Below, in pieces: positions 61,273-64,000 of a DNA stretch of 64,000 nucleotides. The notes under the pieces are model-generated. The model did no database searches. It worked only from the letters and a program-made list of their open reading frames with translations, and had not been told where the DNA came from. Numbering within the stretch: position 1 is the stretch's first letter; each line of letters opens with the position of its first letter. The position numbers and the translations under genes were made by a program. The DNA is from Clavibacter zhangzhiyongii (GTDB taxonomy: Bacteria; Actinomycetota; Actinomycetes; Actinomycetales; Microbacteriaceae), in assembly GCF_014775655.1 (NCBI RefSeq), contig NZ_CP061274.1, positions 2,418,001 through 2,482,000 on the forward strand, given 5' to 3'.

Positions 61273-62718
61273 GTGCGCACCGCCCTCACCGTCCTCGTCC
61301 TGGTCGTCATGGCCGCGCTCACCGGGTGGTCGGTCGTCGCGTTCGATCTGTTCGGAGCGGCCGACGACGAGGCCTTCTTCCGCCGCGAGGGTGCCGCGCC
61401 GCTGTTCTGGCTCGTGATCGTGCTCTGGTTGCTCTTCGGAGCCGCCGTGCTCCTGGTGCGGAAGGTCGAGCGACGGGACGCCACCCTGATCGTGGTGGCG
61501 GGCTCCCTCATCCTCGCGCTGGCGGCCATGGCCGGTCCGCCGAACACGAGCACCGACTCCGCACGCTACGCCTGGGACGGCATCGTCCAGGTGCACGGCA
61601 CGTCGCCGTACCTCCACACCCCCGCGGATCCGGACCTCCGCGACCTCCGGCCGGAGTGGTTGTACCCCGAGCCGGTGTTCCTCGACGACGGCACGTGGCG
61701 CTGCGAGGGCGAGCGCCTGCTGGGCCTCTACGAGACCGGCGGCGGCCCGCCCATGTGCACGGCGCTCAACCGGCCGCAGGTCCCGACCATCTACCCGCCG
61801 GCCGCGGAGATGTTCTTCGCGGGCGTCCGGGCCGTCGTGCCCGACGACGTCGGGTACGTGGCCTTCCAGGTCGCGGGCGTCCTCATCCACCTGGGCGTGA
61901 CGCTGCTGCTCGTGCGCGCCCTGCGGCAGCGCGGGAAGCCCGTGTGGTGGGCGGCGCTGTGGGGCTGGTGCCCGCTCGTCGCGAGCGAGGTCGTCACGAA
62001 CTCCCACGTCGACGCGCTCGGCGCGCTGCTCGCGCTGGCCGCGACGATCCTCGTCGCCGGCGGCATGCGCTGGCGCGGCGGGATCGCGATGGGGGCGGCC
62101 ATCGCGACCAAGCTCATCCCGGTGATCGCGGCCCCGGCGCTGCTGCGCCGCCAACCGTGGAAGGTCATCGTGGCGGCGGTCGTCACCTTCGCGGTGCTGT
62201 ACGTGCCGTACGTGGTCACCACGGGCATCGGCGTGCTCGGCTACCTGCCCGGCTACCTGCAGGAGGAGGGGTACGAGTCGGGCGGCACCTTCCCGCTCGT
62301 CGAGCTGGTCGTCCCCGACGGCTACGGGCTGCCGGTGGTCGCGCTCATCCTCGCGGTGACGGCCGGCGTCGTCTGGCGGCGGACGGACCCGGCGGATCCG
62401 TGGGTCGGCCAGGTCGTGATGATCGGCGTGACGCTCCTCGCCGTCAGCCCCCGCTACTCCTGGTACGCGCTGCTGCTCATCCCGTTCATCGCCATGACGG
62501 GCCGCGGCGAGTGGTTCGCGGTGGTGGGCGCGCTCGCGCTGCGGCTGTTCGCGCCGGACATCTGGGCGTGGCAGATCGCGCTCGTGACGGCCGTCGTGGT
62601 CGTCGTGGCCGGCTCGCTCGTGCGCCTCGGGCCGGACGGGCGGCGGGAGCTCGTGCCGCCGGCCGTGCGGCGGCGGCTCGGCCGGGCGCGCATCCCCGCG
62701 GACGGGCCCGGCGCCTGA
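61273..62718 (+). CDS. Polytopic GT-C glycosyltransferase (GT87/mannosyltransferase-like)
   Basis: 481 residues with about eleven hydrophobic segments. An Asp in the first outside loop (TSTDSARYAWDGIVQVHGTSPY), VPTIYPPAAEMFFAG and AIATKLIPVIAAPALL fit GT-C enzymes that use polyprenol-phosphate sugars, such as GT87 mannosyltransferases. It is the natural acceptor-side partner of the GT2 polyprenol-phosphate synthase 4 kb away. GTG start, apparently leaderless. The C-terminal ~40 residues are basic and cytoplasmic. Confidence 0.82.
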   Translation: MRTALTVLVLVVMAALTGWSVVAFDLFGAADDEAFFRREGAAPLFWLVIVLWLLFGAAVLLVRKVERRDATLIVVAGSLILALAAMAGPPNTSTDSARYAWDGIVQVHGTSPYLHTPADPDLRDLRPEWLYPEPVFLDDGTWRCEGERLLGLYETGGGPPMCTALNRPQVPTIYPPAAEMFFAGVRAVVPDDVGYVAFQVAGVLIHLGVTLLLVRALRQRGKPVWWAALWGWCPLVASEVVTNSHVDALGALLALAATILVAGGMRWRGGIAMGAAIATKLIPVIAAPALLRRQPWKVIVAAVVTFAVLYVPYVVTTGIGVLGYLPGYLQEEGYESGGTFPLVELVVPDGYGLPVVALILAVTAGVVWRRTDPADPWVGQVVMIGVTLLAVSPRYSWYALLLIPFIAMTGRGEWFAVVGALALRLFAPDIWAWQIALVTAVVVVVAGSLVRLGPDGRRELVPPAVRRRLGRARIPADGPGA

Positions 62719-62740
62719 CCCCGGGCGCCTGACCCGGGGC

Positions 62741-63808
62741 TCAGGCGCCGCGCGGGACCGTGACGCGCAGCTCCTCGCCCGCGGTCGGCCGGAGCGCGGC
62801 GAAGGCGGCGGCGTCGAGCTCCGCGGTGACCTCGGCTCCCGCGTCCGGGACGAGGTCGGCCGCGGCCGGGGCGCCGCCGGCGGACGCGACGAGGCGCAGC
62901 GTCACCCGGATCCGACCGGCCGCGGCCTCCACGCGACGGACGACGCCGGTGAGCCGCGCGCGGGTCGCGTCGGACGGCAGGGCGTCCGGCCCCCGCGTCA
63001 GCCGCACGTCCGCGGGCGAAGCGAGCAGCACGACCGCGCCGCCCGCCGCGTCCCGCCCCTCGACGCGGTTCATGCCGACGAGCCGGGCCACGTACGCCGT
63101 CGCCGGGCGGGCCGCGACGTCGGCGGGCGCGCCCTCCTGCACCCGGCGTCCGCCCTCCAGCACGTGGATCCGGTCGGCCAGCGCCAGCGCGTCCACCGGA
63201 TCGTGCGTCACGAGCACGCCCGCGCCGCCGAACCGCCGGAGCTCGTCGGCGAGGAGGTCGCGCACGTCCAGCCGCGTTCCCGCGTCGAGCGCGGCCATCG
63301 GCTCGTCGAGGAGCAGCAGCGGCGGCTCGAGCACGAGCGCGCGGGCGAGCGCGACACGCTGCGACTGGCCGCCCGACAGCGCGGCCGGGCGCCGGTCGGC
63401 GAGGTGCGCGATGCCGAGCCGGTCGAGGAGGGCGCGCGCCCGGACATCGGCGTCCGCGCGGGCGACGCCGTGCGCCCGCGGCCCGAACGCCACGTTCGCC
63501 AGCGCCGACAGGTGAGGGAAGAGGAGGTGGTCCTGGAAGACGACGCCGACGCCGCGGCCCTCGGCGGGGATCCGCGCGGCGCCGCCGTCCGCGTCCTCGA
63601 GCACCCGGCCGTCGAGCGCGACGCGCCCCGCCGTCAGCGGCACGAGCCCCGCGAGCGCGCGGAGCAGCGTGGACTTGCCGGCGCCGTTGGGGCCGACGAC
63701 CGCGGTCACGGATCCGGCCGGCACCCGCAGCCGGACGTCGAGCCGGAAGGCGGGGCGCTGGACGACGACGCGCGCGTCGAGCCCGCGGTCGGGCACGGCG
63801 CCGCTCAC
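62741..63808 (-). CDS. modC: Molybdate ABC transporter ATP-binding protein
   Basis: 355 residues. Walker [20 protein letters not shown] near 41, Q-loop [17 protein letters not shown], signature [15 protein letters not shown], Walker [14 protein letters not shown]-loop [14 protein letters not shown]-terminal TOBE-like domain (about 290-355) should bind oxyanion. Molybdate specificity is inferred from the ModB-like gene it overlaps by 4 nt (GTGA) and from the nearby Moco enzymes. GTG start chosen by this overlap. Confidence 0.9.
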   Translation of the reverse strand: MSGAVPDRGLDARVVVQRPAFRLDVRLRVPAGSVTAVVGPNGAGKSTLLRALAGLVPLTAGRVALDGRVLEDADGGAARIPAEGRGVGVVFQDHLLFPHLSALANVAFGPRAHGVARADADVRARALLDRLGIAHLADRRPAALSGGQSQRVALARALVLEPPLLLLDEPMAALDAGTRLDVRDLLADELRRFGGAGVLVTHDPVDALALADRIHVLEGGRRVQEGAPADVAARPATAYVARLVGMNRVEGRDAAGGAVVLLASPADVRLTRGPDALPSDATRARLTGVVRRVEAAAGRIRVTLRLVASAGGAPAAADLVPDAGAEVTAELDAAAFAALRPTAGEELRVTVPRGA

Positions 63809-64000
63809 GCGCGCACCCCCGACGTCCACCGGTCGCGGAGGCCCACGAGCACGACGACCGACACCGCGAGCAGCACCAGGCTGAGCACGACGGCGGCGTC
63901 CGGATCCGTCTGCAGCGCCAGGTAGGCCGACAGCGGGATCGTCTGGGTCACCCCCGGGAAGCTCCCCGCGAAGGTGAGCGTCGCCCCGAACTCGCCGAGC
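63805..64000 (-). CDS. modB: Molybdate ABC transporter permease (5' part outside window)
   Basis: Only the C-terminal 64 residues are visible. They contain the ModB hallmark [20 protein letters not shown], then [20 protein letters not shown] and a final membrane segment [17 protein letters not shown]. It forms the channel for molybdate import with ModC. Its stop overlaps the modC start. A ModA-binding-protein gene would be expected just beyond the window. Confidence 0.88.
   Translation of the reverse strand, partial: LGEFGATLTFAGSFPGVTQTIPLSAYLALQTDPDAAVVLSLVLLAVSVVVLVGLRDRWTSGVRA

Overview
The DNA is very GC-rich (roughly 70-75% by eye) and densely coding. GTG starts, 1-8 nt stop/start overlaps and GC hairpins without U-tracts are common, and several genes look leaderless. 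Product content and gene order (mfd-pth-rplY, prs-glmU-tRNA-Gln, gnd beside a gluconokinase) point to a chromosomal segment from an actinobacterium of the Microbacteriaceae, most like Clavibacter; this placement is inference. I see no rRNA, phage, IS element, CRISPR array or other sign of a mobile island.

Layout. 1-10.2 kb is mostly leftward: a truncated cellulose-synthase-like glycosyltransferase coupled to a GAF/PP2C phosphatase, tRNA-Leu(UAA), NDH-2, a mycosin-like protease with DUF501 and FtsB/DivIC, enolase, HisS and a TetR regulator. 10.3-17.6 kb holds mazG, nhaA (rightward), mfd, pth and rplY. 17.7-24.5 kb holds a gluconokinase-oxidoreductase fusion divergent from gnd, then prs-glmU and tRNA-Gln. 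24.5-32.5 kb holds a MarR regulator, a TraR/DksA zinc-finger protein, an LLM flavoenzyme, a LysE/ArgO exporter divergent from ArgP, and metQ-metN-metI behind a long structured leader. 32.6-42.8 kb holds an ABC-F protein, an MFS transporter, the molybdenum-cofactor genes moeA-moaC-mogA-moaE, an isocitrate-lyase-superfamily enzyme, MTA phosphorylase coupled to an epimerase, and an MmpS-like lipoprotein. 42.9-53.6 kb is more accessory: an SDR behind two palindromes, a CPBP protease, a tandem pair of Cys-containing membrane proteins, a YraQ/TIGR03943/propeller operon, a lipoprotein and a His-rich PadR regulator. 53.6-64 kb holds a response regulator-kinase-Moco oxidoreductase operon, a GT2/TIGR04282/methyltransferase operon, a second membrane Moco oxidoreductase, a GT87-like mannosyltransferase and the start of a molybdate ABC transporter.

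How it works together. Molybdenum is the unifying theme: cofactor synthesis (36-39 kb), molybdate uptake (62.7 kb onward) and two consumers (53.6 and 59.9 kb). Each consumer joins a multi-span membrane domain to a sulfite-oxidase-fold domain and carries an internal twin-arginine motif before its last membrane segment. The second is surrounded by sugar-transfer genes, which suggests an envelope redox/glycosylation module that I cannot match to a characterised pathway. Other points to check are the gluconokinase fusion, a helical insertion in the first glycosyltransferase, a UAA leucine tRNA lacking the class II arm, a MetQ without a lipobox cysteine, and marked over-representation of GGATCC.
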